Below are positions 34,617 through 42,603 of a stretch of DNA of 64,000 nucleotides, piece by piece. Each line of letters begins with the position of its first letter. Within the stretch, counting starts at the first letter, position 1. The position numbers and the translations under genes were made by a program. Source of the stretch: G001797105 sp964528155 (GTDB taxonomy: Bacteria; Chloroflexota; Anaerolineae; Anaerolineales; E44-bin32); NCBI GenBank assembly GCA_964528155.1, contig CAZGRL010000010.1:7172-71171 (forward strand). Reading direction: 5' to 3'. The notes under the pieces are model-generated. The model was not told where the DNA came from and searched no databases. It saw only the letters and a program-made list of their open reading frames with translations.

Positions 34617-35786
34617 TCAGTCCGTTCCGGACGGGAGCAGGCGCGGCGCCACAAGAATGGTTCTCTTCTTCATCGCCTCCAGAGCAAGAGCCAGCGGTCG
34701 ATAGATCAAGTGGGTCCACTTGCCGATTCCAACTTCGGTGTCCAGCATGGCGACCATCGCCATGACATGAACTGTGTAGAGGATGTAGGTCGGCCAGGGC
34801 AACCCAGTGTAGCGGAGAATGTGAACCAGGATGCCCGTGATCGAGCCAATCAGCAGGAAGCTGGGAAAGAGCCAATCGCTGGGATGCGAGAAGCGGTGGA
34901 TCTCCTCCTGCTTCCTCATCCGGCTGATGAGGATCTCGATGGACGTGAACATGAGAAGGATGGTTGCGATGTAGCCAAGCCAGCGCTGCGGGTTATAGAG
35001 CGGATACAAGTTATCCGTCTGGAACCACCACAGAAGTGGAACGATCAGGATCAGCATCGTTACATAGCCGATCATCAGCAGCAGATGCTTGAGCCAGCGG
35101 CTGAACTCCACTGTGCGAGTTTCCTTGCACTTGGACCACCACTCCCGCTGGGACACGAAGTGAACGGCGAAGTCCTTCAAGCCTGCCAGATACGCGCTTA
35201 CCGGGATGTCCAGCAGGCTGGCCTGGGACCCCAGGAGGTTCCTGGTCATAGCCATGGCGTTCGTCACGATGTGTCGGCCCAGAAGGGCGAAATGAAACAA
35301 GACGAGGGCCCAGACCCACATGACCGGCGCGAACTCGTTGAGGGCGACGCGCGATGTCTCGATGTTCCGGCCGCCCGTCAGCAGGTGGTATCCAACGAGC
35401 AGCACCAACGGAATCAGCGCTGCCCTGGCGATCGCCGCCGCCACCGTTCTCTCGGAGGTATAGAGCCTGCGGGCCTTCCCACTCTGATCATACTGAGCAA
35501 TGAGCCAGCGCCTGGAGGCCATCATGGTCTCGGCCGGTTCGGCACCTCTCGGGCAGGTGCGTGAACAGTCACCGCAGAAATAGCACAGCCAGGGATCAAT
35601 GCTGGTCTTGAGCTGTTCGCGCAGCCCCATCTGGACCATGCGGATGGTGCGGCGCGGGAAAGAGTGTTCGCTGGTGGTCAAAGGGCAGACTGCCGAGCAG
35701 TTGCCGCAGTTGAAGCACGCCTCGGGATTGATGGCGCCATACTCCTTGAGCTCTTCCAGCAAACGTGTGTCGACCCGTGTGCTCAC
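34617..35786 (-). CDS. QmoC/HdrC-HdrE-like iron-sulfur membrane subunit
   Basis: 389 residues. The N-terminus binds two 4Fe-4S clusters: Cys24, 27, 30, 34 and Cys68, 71, 74, 78, the HdrC layout. From about residue 115 there are five to six membrane segments like the haem b subunit HdrE/NarI, with His residues in several helices. This fusion is the architecture of QmoC, which passes electrons between the quinone pool and HdrA-like flavoproteins. It is the last gene of the tight ArsR-TusA-Hdr run and overlaps the preceding gene by 4 bases. No AprAB genes are seen in the window. Confidence 0.88.
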   Translation of the reverse strand: MSTRVDTRLLEELKEYGAINPEACFNCGNCSAVCPLTTSEHSFPRRTIRMVQMGLREQLKTSIDPWLCYFCGDCSRTCPRGAEPAETMMASRRWLIAQYDQSGKARRLYTSERTVAAAIARAALIPLVLLVGYHLLTGGRNIETSRVALNEFAPVMWVWALVLFHFALLGRHIVTNAMAMTRNLLGSQASLLDIPVSAYLAGLKDFAVHFVSQREWWSKCKETRTVEFSRWLKHLLLMIGYVTMLILIVPLLWWFQTDNLYPLYNPQRWLGYIATILLMFTSIEILISRMRKQEEIHRFSHPSDWLFPSFLLIGSITGILVHILRYTGLPWPTYILYTVHVMAMVAMLDTEVGIGKWTHLIYRPLALALEAMKKRTILVAPRLLPSGTD

Positions 35787-36085
35787 GATCCTACCTCCTC
35801 TGCCAGCACATACTGGTAGTACTCGCCATCCTTGCCCACTTCGCGCACCAAGTCATACTTCTTCATGGCCATGACGTGCCATAGCACCTGGTCAGCCGGC
35901 AGCGCGGCTGCGGCGGCAATTTCGGGGATAGTCTTGGCCCCCTGGGTCATCGCCGCTCGCAGGGTCTTCCGGAACGCCTGTTGCTCCTTGAGAAGCAGCT
36001 GCGTGCTTTCGACGGTGTCCTGATGGGCCTGGCGCAACGCCTTCAAGGTGGCCGTGCGCTGTTTGGCGTCTGCCCCGTCGCTCAT
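35783..36085 (-). CDS. small winged-helix-like protein within Hdr operon
   Basis: 100 residues. An N-terminal helical coil (about 10-45, LRQAHQDTVESTQLLLKEQQ) is followed by TIPEIAAAAALPADQVLWHV, a helix-turn-helix-like segment, and EYYQYVL, a wing-like strand. It overlaps HdrA and QmoC genes by 4 bases each, so it is translated with them. No cysteines, so it is not a redox carrier. It may be a structural subunit or a regulator; function unknown. Confidence 0.65.
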   Translation of the reverse strand: MSDGADAKQRTATLKALRQAHQDTVESTQLLLKEQQAFRKTLRAAMTQGAKTIPEIAAAAALPADQVLWHVMAMKKYDLVREVGKDGEYYQYVLAEEVGS

Positions 36086-38157
36086 GAGACTTCCTCCAGC
36101 TCAGGGATCTCGGCGGCGATGGCATCGACCATCGCCCGGTACTGCCCGAGAGTCCATCCCTGCACATCGATGGCCTGGTTCGGGCAGGCGCTGACGCACA
36201 CGCCGCAGCCCACGCAATTGGCCGGAGAGACGACCGCCCGGCGCACTTCCTCACCGTTGACCTGCTCAGATTGGAGCCGGATTGCGCCTTCGTATTCACA
36301 AACTTCAACGCATGCGCCGGTTCCCCGGCAGCGATCGGGGTCGACCCGCGCCACAAAGGGCTCCAGCTCAACCTCACCGCCGCTCAGCAGGCCGCTGACC
36401 TTGGCGGCGGCGGCTCCAGCCGAAGCGATGCTCTCCTGGATGTTCATCGGGCTTTGTGCCGTCCCGGCCAGCACGATGCCGTTGACAGCGGTCTCAACCG
36501 GGCGCAACTTGGGATGCACTTCGAGCAGGAAGCGATCGCTGCCCGGGGTGATCTTGAGCAGCTCATAGAGCTCGTCGATCGGGCTGGGCATCATGCCCAC
36601 CGCCAGGACCACCAGGTCAACCGGCACTTCGAGGGTTTCACTCCAGGTGAGGCTGTCTTTGACCGTGACAACCAGGGCGTGACCGTCCTCGACCGTGTCG
36701 GCGGCGACGACGGGGCCTTCTTCGGGCAGGAAGCGCAGGAAGCGTACTTTGTCTTCGCCTGCCTGACGATAGAGATCCTCGTGCCCCCGGCCATAGGTGC
36801 GAATGTCCTGGTAGATGTCATAGAGGTTGATCGACGGGAAGCGACGCTTCAGATCGACGGCGGCGTGCATCGTGGCGGTACAGCACACACGTGAGCAGTA
36901 TGGGTTCACCTGCCCATCCGGTTGCGGCTCGTGTAGCCCTTCGATCTGCCGGCTGCCGACGCAGTGGATCATGGCGATGTCGCGTACCGGATGGCCGTTC
37001 CACTCCAGCGCCGCTTCACCTTCGCTCAGCGCCAAGAGGCGAATGAACTGTGGCAGGGTGACGACGTCCGGCAGATCGCCGTAGCCGTATTCGCCTTGCC
37101 GCGGCGCGTATGGCATGAAGCCGGTCGCGACCACAATCGCTCCGACATTGACATCGAAAGTCTGCGGGGTTCGGTCGAGGCTGATCGCCTGGCCGCCTTG
37201 GACCTGCTGGCATGCGCCGCACAGCGTGCATTGCGCCCAGTCGATGGCTGCAGTCTCGGGAGTGCAGCCCGGATGCCGCAGGTAGATCGCCTTGCGACGG
37301 GTCAGGCCATAGTTGAACTCGTCCGGCACCTCAATCGGGCAGGCGGCGATGGCCGCATCGAGGCTGGCAAATTCAGGGGAAACACCGCGCGGCTGCTGCT
37401 CGAGCGTCACCTGGAAATCGCCGACGTAGCCAGCCAAACCCACGAGCTGCGTATTGGTGAACAATGTCACGTTGGGATGGTGGCTCACCTGCTTGATCAG
37501 CACTGCAAGCGCCGCCCGGGCATCTTGATCGGTGGGAAAGACGCTCTCGAGTTGAGCCATCCGGCCACCCAGGAAGGGGCTCTTCTCGATCAGCGTGACC
37601 TTGAGGCCGCGTCGAGCGATGTCCCAGGCGGCACGCAGACCGGCTACCCCTCCCCCAATGACCAGAGCATGCCGCTGCGCCTCGAGGCGGATCGGCTCGA
37701 GCGCCTCCAGAAAGCGGGCCTTGGCGATCCCGGCTTTCATCAAGCGGATGGCCTTGACCGTGGCGCCTCCCGGATCAGCATGTGTCGTCCAGCTGTCCTG
37801 CTCGCGCAGACCAACGTGGTGGTAGAAGTACGGATTAAGGCCGGCGCGCGCCAGTGTGCCGCGGAAGGTTTGCTCATGCAGGAAAGGCGAGCAGGCGCCG
37901 ATCACGACCCGGTTGAGGCCTTGCTGATGGATATCGTCTTCGATGATCGCCTGGCCGGCGTCCGAGCACATCGACATGTTGGTGCGCGAGACCACCACAT
38001 CCGGGAGCTGACCCAGCGTCCTGGCAACAGCCTCGCAATCGACCACGTCGCTGATATTGCCACCGCAGTAGCACGTATAAACGCCGATGCGCAGCTTTCC
38101 ATCTCGCGACTTGGTCGACTCGTCTTCAACTCGGGGTTCTTCGTCGTTCTCAGGCAT
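36082..38157 (-). CDS. HdrA/QmoB-like FAD and iron-sulfur subunit with degenerate central clusters
   Basis: 691 residues from the ATG at 38157, which overlaps the previous gene's stop; a longer start is unlikely. N-terminal HdrA domain with CYCGGNISDVVDC at 29-41, CSDAGQ and GACSPFLHE. FAD motif GGGVAG at 168-173. The middle clusters are eroded: only Cys273 remains of the first ferredoxin motif, and Cys310, 313, 316 lack the fourth ligand. The usual CCxC...PKM segment after the FAD motif is replaced by PTDQDARAAL. The C-terminus has CRGTGACVEVC and CVGCGVCVSACP clusters. It should transfer electrons with the other HdrA and QmoC. Confidence 0.87.
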   Translation of the reverse strand: MPENDEEPRVEDESTKSRDGKLRIGVYTCYCGGNISDVVDCEAVARTLGQLPDVVVSRTNMSMCSDAGQAIIEDDIHQQGLNRVVIGACSPFLHEQTFRGTLARAGLNPYFYHHVGLREQDSWTTHADPGGATVKAIRLMKAGIAKARFLEALEPIRLEAQRHALVIGGGVAGLRAAWDIARRGLKVTLIEKSPFLGGRMAQLESVFPTDQDARAALAVLIKQVSHHPNVTLFTNTQLVGLAGYVGDFQVTLEQQPRGVSPEFASLDAAIAACPIEVPDEFNYGLTRRKAIYLRHPGCTPETAAIDWAQCTLCGACQQVQGGQAISLDRTPQTFDVNVGAIVVATGFMPYAPRQGEYGYGDLPDVVTLPQFIRLLALSEGEAALEWNGHPVRDIAMIHCVGSRQIEGLHEPQPDGQVNPYCSRVCCTATMHAAVDLKRRFPSINLYDIYQDIRTYGRGHEDLYRQAGEDKVRFLRFLPEEGPVVAADTVEDGHALVVTVKDSLTWSETLEVPVDLVVLAVGMMPSPIDELYELLKITPGSDRFLLEVHPKLRPVETAVNGIVLAGTAQSPMNIQESIASAGAAAAKVSGLLSGGEVELEPFVARVDPDRCRGTGACVEVCEYEGAIRLQSEQVNGEEVRRAVVSPANCVGCGVCVSACPNQAIDVQGWTLGQYRAMVDAIAAEIPELEEVS

Positions 38158-39493
38158 AGACCAATTCCTTCTTCTGCTCAGCGGCATCGGCTTCCTCGGT
38201 CAAGCCGGCTTTCAGGTTTTCCAGGTAGGCGGCCGCCTCGGAGGCTGCGGCCCCGGCCATCACGATCGAGTCGACGATGTCCATCGGGCCGGCAGCGGTG
38301 CCTGTAGCGAAGATGCCGGGCCGGGCCGTCATGCTGGGCGAGAGATTGGGCTCCGGGATCTCGACAAATCCGTCGCCGGCCGCCGACACGCCATAGGTCG
38401 CCAGAGGGTCGTAACCGGGAAGCATGCCGACCGAGAGCACGATCATGTCGTGCATTCGCTCGATGATCTTGGTTCCACCCTCGACGACTTCCACCCGCAC
38501 GACCGGGTTGTGGTTTTCATCCTCGGTGATTTGCGCGACCTTGCCCTTGACGAATTCGATCCCCATCGCCTTGGCGCTCTGATAGAACTGTTCATAGCCC
38601 TTGCCGAAGGTGCGGATGTCCATGTAGTAGATCGTGATGTCCGCCAGCGGCAGCGAGCCGGAGATCAGCATCGCCTGCTTGATGGCGTACATGCAGCACA
38701 CGCGCGAGCAGTAGGGCACGCCCAGCGTCTCATCGCGCGAGCCGGCGCACTGCACGTAGGCGATCGAATCGGGTTCCTTGCCGTCCGATGGCCGCAGGAT
38801 GTGCAGATAGGGACCCGTCGGAGCCAGCAGACGTTCCATCGTCAGTGCGTCGATGACGTTGGGGTACTTGCCCTCGCCGTACTCGGTCTTGGCACCGCGC
38901 GGCGTGGTTTCGAACCCGGTGGCCAGGATGATACTGGCTGCTTCGATCTCGAGCGTCGTCGGCTGTTGGGTGAAATCGATCGCCCCAACCGGGCACGCCT
39001 TCTCGCACTTGCCGCAGATCAGGCAGTGATCGATATCCAGGACCGCCGTCTGCGGAACAGCAGTCGAGAAGGGAACGCGGATGGCCCGATGAGCGCTCAG
39101 CCCCTGCTGGAAGGCGTCGGGTACGTCGATCGGGCAGGCGTACTCGCACTGGCGACAACCGGTGCAGGCCTTCATATCGACGTAGCGCGGCTTCTGTATC
39201 ACCTGCGCCAGATAGCCTCTCCCGTTGGGCTCGACCGACTGAACTTCGCTGTAGGTCAGCAGCTCGATATTGTCGTTGTGCGCCACCGCCGACATCTTCG
39301 GGGTGGTGATGCAGCTGCAGCAGTCGAGCGTCGGAAACACCTTGCTCAAGGCAATCATCTTGCCGCCAATGGTCGGCTGCCGTTCAACCAGCGCCACCTG
39401 GTAGCCCTGGCCGGCAAGATCAAGCGAGGCCTGCATGCCAGCGATCCCGCCGCCGATCACCATCGCATCTACCTTCAGGAGTCCGTCTGTCAT
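38150..39493 (-). CDS. HdrA/QmoA-like FAD iron-sulfur protein
   Basis: 447 residues, shorter than full HdrA and close to QmoA. FAD motif GGGIAG at 14-19. The HdrA-type CCSC lies at 58-61 followed by PKM. Two complete 4Fe-4S motifs occur at Cys110, 113, 116, 120 and Cys157, 160, 163, 167. CSRVCC at 262-267 is also conserved. All cofactor sites are present, unlike in the neighbouring paralogue. It lies 26 bases after the MvhD-like gene. Probably the electron-bifurcating or quinone-linked flavin subunit of a cytoplasmic complex docked to the QmoC-like membrane protein. Confidence 0.9.
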   Translation of the reverse strand: MTDGLLKVDAMVIGGGIAGMQASLDLAGQGYQVALVERQPTIGGKMIALSKVFPTLDCCSCITTPKMSAVAHNDNIELLTYSEVQSVEPNGRGYLAQVIQKPRYVDMKACTGCRQCEYACPIDVPDAFQQGLSAHRAIRVPFSTAVPQTAVLDIDHCLICGKCEKACPVGAIDFTQQPTTLEIEAASIILATGFETTPRGAKTEYGEGKYPNVIDALTMERLLAPTGPYLHILRPSDGKEPDSIAYVQCAGSRDETLGVPYCSRVCCMYAIKQAMLISGSLPLADITIYYMDIRTFGKGYEQFYQSAKAMGIEFVKGKVAQITEDENHNPVVRVEVVEGGTKIIERMHDMIVLSVGMLPGYDPLATYGVSAAGDGFVEIPEPNLSPSMTARPGIFATGTAAGPMDIVDSIVMAGAAASEAAAYLENLKAGLTEEADAAEQKKELVYA

Positions 39494-39519
39494 CGTTCGA
39501 CAACCTTCCTTGGCTATGG

Positions 39520-39969
39520 TTAGGCCGGCTGTAGTTGCGAGGCCGAGGCCGTGAGCTCGTCGGCGATCGGCCCGATTTCAGCCAACACGTCTTCCATGAG
39601 TTTGACTTCCTTCAGAAAGGCAGCTGTGCACACCGTACAGATGGCCGCCAGGCGCAGTCGTCGAGTGTCAATGCCGCGCTCTTTCATCAACGGGTAGGTC
39701 CGGTTGATGATCTTGGCCGTCTGGTCGGAACCGCCTTTGTAAGGGCTGTCCGTGCCACTGAACATCACAATTACGGCGTCGATGCCCATTTCGAAGGTCT
39801 CGAGGTAGAAGGCCTCGGAAAACATCGCCGCTGAGACCATCGGCAGGATGTAGGTGTTGGACGGGTAATCGGTGTGGAGCTGTCCGACCGCGTCGGCACC
39901 GCGGTAGCCGCCGGACAGCGACGCCAGGATCAGAATCTTGGTCTGCGGCGTTTCGACACGCGTCGGCAT
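39520..39969 (-). CDS. MvhD-like subunit lacking iron-sulfur ligands
   Basis: 149 residues from the ATG at 39969 (AGGAG 8 bases before). By eye it aligns along its length with MvhD, the hydrogenase/Hdr iron-sulfur delta subunit: GYRGADAVG against the S/GADxAG motif, YPSNTYILPM against YPxNVRIIRV, LETFEMGIDAVIV against the AFExGADGVLV segment, and GIDTRRLRL near the end. The cysteines of MvhD (CCNWC, MCSG, GCxxGDCHY) are replaced by SLSGG, MVSAA and MFSGTDSPY. Only a new CTVC at 111-114 remains. It sits where QmoB proteins have an MvhD domain. Likely structural or with altered cofactor. Confidence 0.7.
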   Translation of the reverse strand: MPTRVETPQTKILILASLSGGYRGADAVGQLHTDYPSNTYILPMVSAAMFSEAFYLETFEMGIDAVIVMFSGTDSPYKGGSDQTAKIINRTYPLMKERGIDTRRLRLAAICTVCTAAFLKEVKLMEDVLAEIGPIADELTASASQLQPA

Positions 39970-39980
39970 AGGGTCCACTC

Positions 39981-40235
39981 CTACTTGGCGCGACGGATGA
40001 ACAGCCGGTCGTACCCCTCGGCCGTCACACTGCCCAGAAACTCATGTCCGACCTTCTGGCACCAGCGGGGCATGTCATTCTTGGTGTTGGCATCCCCGGA
40101 CCAGATTTCAAGCACTTCACCTACCTTGACATCGCCGATGCTCTTTTTGGCTTCCAGCAGCGGTCCGGGGCAGGCCATGGCGCGGGCGTCGACGACCTTG
40201 GCGGCTTCGATATTGCCCAATGCTTCTGCACTCAT
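39981..40235 (-). CDS. TusA family sulfur carrier protein
   Basis: 84 residues with the family motif CPGP at 22-25; Cys22 would carry a persulfide. The C-terminal beta sheet (EGYDRLFIRR) fits the IF3-C-like fold. The ATG overlaps the ArsR stop (ATGA) and the MvhD-like gene begins about 12 bases later, so it is part of the Hdr operon. In other bacteria TusA with DsrE2 and Hdr-like proteins handles cytoplasmic sulfane sulfur. Confidence 0.92.
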   Translation of the reverse strand: MSAEALGNIEAAKVVDARAMACPGPLLEAKKSIGDVKVGEVLEIWSGDANTKNDMPRWCQKVGHEFLGSVTAEGYDRLFIRRAK

Positions 40236-40576
40236 GACAGATCTCCTTTGTCTTTATCTCGGGAGCTCGGCGGAGAGACGCCGTGATCCCGGCTGTCGGA
40301 GTGGCTGTCCAGCCAGTCCAGATCGACCTGACGGGCAGTCCCTTCGATGTGGTAGTAGATGGTCTGGCCTTCTCGCCGAGAGCCCACCATCCCGTGCTCC
40401 CGCATCAGCCGCAGGTGCTGAGAAGTGCATTGGAGCGAAGCTCCAATGGCGTCGGCCAGTTCCCCGACCGACAATTCCCTGTGTTTCAATGCCCATAGAA
40501 TCCTGAGGCGTCGGGGGTTGGCCAGCACTCGATGGATCTCGGCCGTTCGCTCCGCTTTCTCGGCAAGTTCCCGCAT
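40232..40576 (-). CDS. ArsR family transcriptional regulator
   Basis: 114 residues. Winged helix with HRVLANPRRLRILWALKHR, LSVGELADAIGASLQCTSQH and LRLMREHGMVGSRREGQT. No obvious metal cysteine pair in the recognition helix apart from a single Cys in LQCTSQ, so it could sense redox or sulfur species. GGGAG lies 7 bases before the ATG. First gene of the Hdr operon and likely its autoregulator; TTAA-containing repeats lie directly upstream. Confidence 0.92.
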   Translation of the reverse strand: MRELAEKAERTAEIHRVLANPRRLRILWALKHRELSVGELADAIGASLQCTSQHLRLMREHGMVGSRREGQTIYYHIEGTARQVDLDWLDSHSDSRDHGVSPPSSRDKDKGDLS

Positions 40577-40589
40577 GTTCCACTCCCGT

Positions 40590-40634
40590 TTCTTAAGAGG
40601 TCAAGAGATTGCTTAATTGCGGGACTGCTTAAGT
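40590..40634. promoter_or_regulatory. repeated TTAA half-sites upstream of arsR, candidate operator
   Basis: GATTGCTTAATT (40607-40618) and GACTGCTTAAGT (40623-40634) are direct repeats 16 bases apart. TTCTTAAGAGG (40590-40600) adds a third TTAA centre. They start 14 bases before the ArsR ATG, a likely promoter-operator position. Confidence 0.5.
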
Positions 40635-40703
40635 TCTATCGCCGGGGCAGGTTTTGGGTTAGTGAGGGTTGTCACAAGACGATTCGATACCGTCTATCGA
40701 CGA

Positions 40704-40722
40704 CTATAGAGATTGTCTATAG
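40704..40722. repeat. short inverted repeat
   Basis: CTATAGA (40704-40710) and TCTATAG (40716-40722) flank GATTG in the gap between the phosphoesterase and arsR genes. It may be a second operator or part of an upstream promoter. Confidence 0.35.
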
Positions 40723-40857
40723 GTCGGGTTTGGGTCTGTCGTGAAGCCTGACGCCGGCCAGAATCTCGGGTCTTGAGCCCTGGCCGGCGCAGATTTCACT
40801 CCAATGGAAGATTCAGCGAGGCAGCAATCGAGGGGTCTTACCCGGTTCGGATGTGTC

Positions 40858-41916
40858 TCAGGGAGCTGCACCCCACACACCGTTCACTGGTGTGGTGCGA
40901 GAATCTCCGGCAAGCCCGAGAAGGTCAAGCCCCCACCCCTTCTCGAGCATCGCCAGAAGTGAGTAGTGCGTGTATTCCGTGGAGTCCTGCACGCCGGCCT
41001 GGATCATCGGCGAGAGCAGGATGGTCGCGACCCGACCGCCCTTGGCCAGTTCGCAACAACCGGCAGTCGAGGAGCCCTCGTCCCAGGTGATAATGATCAG
41101 GCTATCGGGCTGATAGGCTGAGGAGGCTCGGATCGCGTCGACCAGCGAGCCAAGCCAGCCGTCGGCCGTCGCCAGAGGGCAGTCGTGGGCGCTGTTGCAG
41201 ATGTCCGGCGTGATCCACACAAAGTCGGGCAGGCTGTCCTGCGACATGTCGATGGCGAACTGATCGAAGGGGACGACGCGCGAAAGACAACGCCCCTCGT
41301 TGGAGCGGACGCTGTCGAAGTAGATGAAGGGATTGTGCCTCTTGGCGTAAGGATTGACGGTGTAATCGAAGCACGCCGCCGGCATTCCCTCCAGGTAAGC
41401 GCGCCAGGTCTTGCCGCTGGCTTCAAGCTGATCCGGCAGAATCGGCGCGTCCTGATAGCAGGTCTCGCAGTTGCGGGCGATCCCGAATGTCTGGCCGGCG
41501 ATCAGGGCCAGGTAGTTTGGAAACGAAGGATGGGTGATCGCGTAATGCTGCGTCAGGAGCGCGCCTTCCTCAGCCAGGGAATTGAAGTTCGGCGCCGTCT
41601 CATTCCCGATCACCTGCCCAAACTCTCGGTTTTCAAAGATGACAAAGAACACACGCCCCAACGCGGGGATTTCGCCCGGCGCCAATGTTGGTGTGGGTGT
41701 GATGCTCGGTGTCGCCGTGGGAGGCTGTGGCGTTTGTGTGGGTGGAATCGGCGTAGCCGTTGCAGTGGGTGGTGCGGTTGTCGGCGCCAGGGTCGGAGTT
41801 GGCTTCCCTCCAGCGAGAGCGCATCCAGCAAGCGTTCCTGCCAGAATGACCATCATCACGCTGATGACCGGCGCAGCCGCGCGGACGCGGCTACGGTCCG
41901 TGTCGTTCAAATCCAT
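40858..41916 (-). CDS. phosphoesterase-family lipoprotein (AcpA/phospholipase C superfamily)
   Basis: 352 residues. Signal sequence with lipobox LAGC (Cys about 32), then a Thr/Pro-rich stalk of about 45 residues, a style common in Chloroflexota. The catalytic part begins with VFFVIFENREFGQVIG (metal and nucleophile region) and has HPSFPNYLALIAG and IIITWDEGSSTAGCC later, as in acid phosphatases of the AcpA/phospholipase C superfamily. Six or more cysteines suggest disulfides outside the membrane. Substrate unknown. It overlaps the 3' end of pcm by 10 bases. Confidence 0.87.
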   Translation of the reverse strand: MDLNDTDRSRVRAAAPVISVMMVILAGTLAGCALAGGKPTPTLAPTTAPPTATATPIPPTQTPQPPTATPSITPTPTLAPGEIPALGRVFFVIFENREFGQVIGNETAPNFNSLAEEGALLTQHYAITHPSFPNYLALIAGQTFGIARNCETCYQDAPILPDQLEASGKTWRAYLEGMPAACFDYTVNPYAKRHNPFIYFDSVRSNEGRCLSRVVPFDQFAIDMSQDSLPDFVWITPDICNSAHDCPLATADGWLGSLVDAIRASSAYQPDSLIIITWDEGSSTAGCCELAKGGRVATILLSPMIQAGVQDSTEYTHYSLLAMLEKGWGLDLLGLAGDSRTTPVNGVWGAAP

Positions 41917-42584
41917 TTAGCCTCTCCATAATCGTCCGGCCAACCGTGGGCTCCGATCAGGGGGACAAAAGCCACCGGGGCGACCCGCTCGACGTGGAAC
42001 TCGTCGCGATCTCGACTCCAGCGCTCGAGCACCTGACCCTCCCGCCCTCCAACGGGCAAGACCAGCCGGCCGTCAGAAGTGAGTTGATCTAGCAGCGGAC
42101 GGGGCACCTTCGGAGCAGCCGCTGTCACAATTACACCATGGAAAGGGGCGAACTCGGGCAAGCCACCCGATCCGTCGCCCTGTCGGATGATCACGTTCTC
42201 GACGCCGAGACTTTCGAGAACCTCGCGGGCAAGGTTGGCCAGCTCGCCCGACCGCTCAACCGTGTAGACCTGTTCGGCCAGGCGAGACAGCACGGCAGCC
42301 TGATAACCTGAGCCCGTGCCGACTTCGAGGATGGTCTCCGTACCCTGCAACTCGAGGAGCTGGGTCATCAAGGCCACGATGTACGGCTGGGAGATGGTCT
42401 GCCCCTGGCCGATGGGTAGCGGCCCATCTGAGTAGGCGAAGGATCTCATATCGGCCGGGACGAACAGGTGGCGCGGCACCGCCATCATCGACGCCAGAAC
42501 GCGCGCATCGGTGATATCGCGGCCGCGCAATTGCTCGTCCACCATTCGCTGCCTGGCAGCGATGAGACCGTCCTGCCCTTCCAT
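41907..42584 (-). CDS. pcm: protein-L-isoaspartate O-methyltransferase
   Basis: 225 residues from the ATG at 42584; an ATG at 42599 overlaps a TATAAT and is less likely. AARQRMVDEQLRGRDI, the MAVPRHLFVP motif, GQGQTISQPYIVALMTQLL and the SAM site EVGTGSGYQAAVL are diagnostic. The C-terminal VGAHGWPDD region is also typical. It methylates isoaspartyl residues to start their repair. It is followed by the phosphoesterase gene. Confidence 0.94.
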   Translation of the reverse strand: MEGQDGLIAARQRMVDEQLRGRDITDARVLASMMAVPRHLFVPADMRSFAYSDGPLPIGQGQTISQPYIVALMTQLLELQGTETILEVGTGSGYQAAVLSRLAEQVYTVERSGELANLAREVLESLGVENVIIRQGDGSGGLPEFAPFHGVIVTAAAPKVPRPLLDQLTSDGRLVLPVGGREGQVLERWSRDRDEFHVERVAPVAFVPLIGAHGWPDDYGEAKWI

Positions 42585-42597
42585 GCTCCCCTCTGAC

Positions 42598-42603
42598 ATT
42601 ATA
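42598..42603 (-). promoter_or_regulatory. -10 box at the 5' end of pcm
   Basis: TATAAT on the minus strand overlaps the first possible pcm ATG and lies about 14 bases before the second (42584). The predicted transcript start near 42591 leaves a leader of a few bases, so pcm may be nearly leaderless. TTGACC occurs upstream but at a 22-base spacing. Confidence 0.4.

Noticed and set aside
36964..38307. 447-codon plus-strand open frame opposite the second HdrA
   Set aside because: Shadow of the real minus-strand gene, spanning two of them, with no recognisable domain.
38087..39523. 478-codon open frame on the plus strand opposite HdrA
   Set aside because: Antisense to HdrA with complete cofactor motifs; translation is His/Arg/Gly-rich and lacks a ribosome site.
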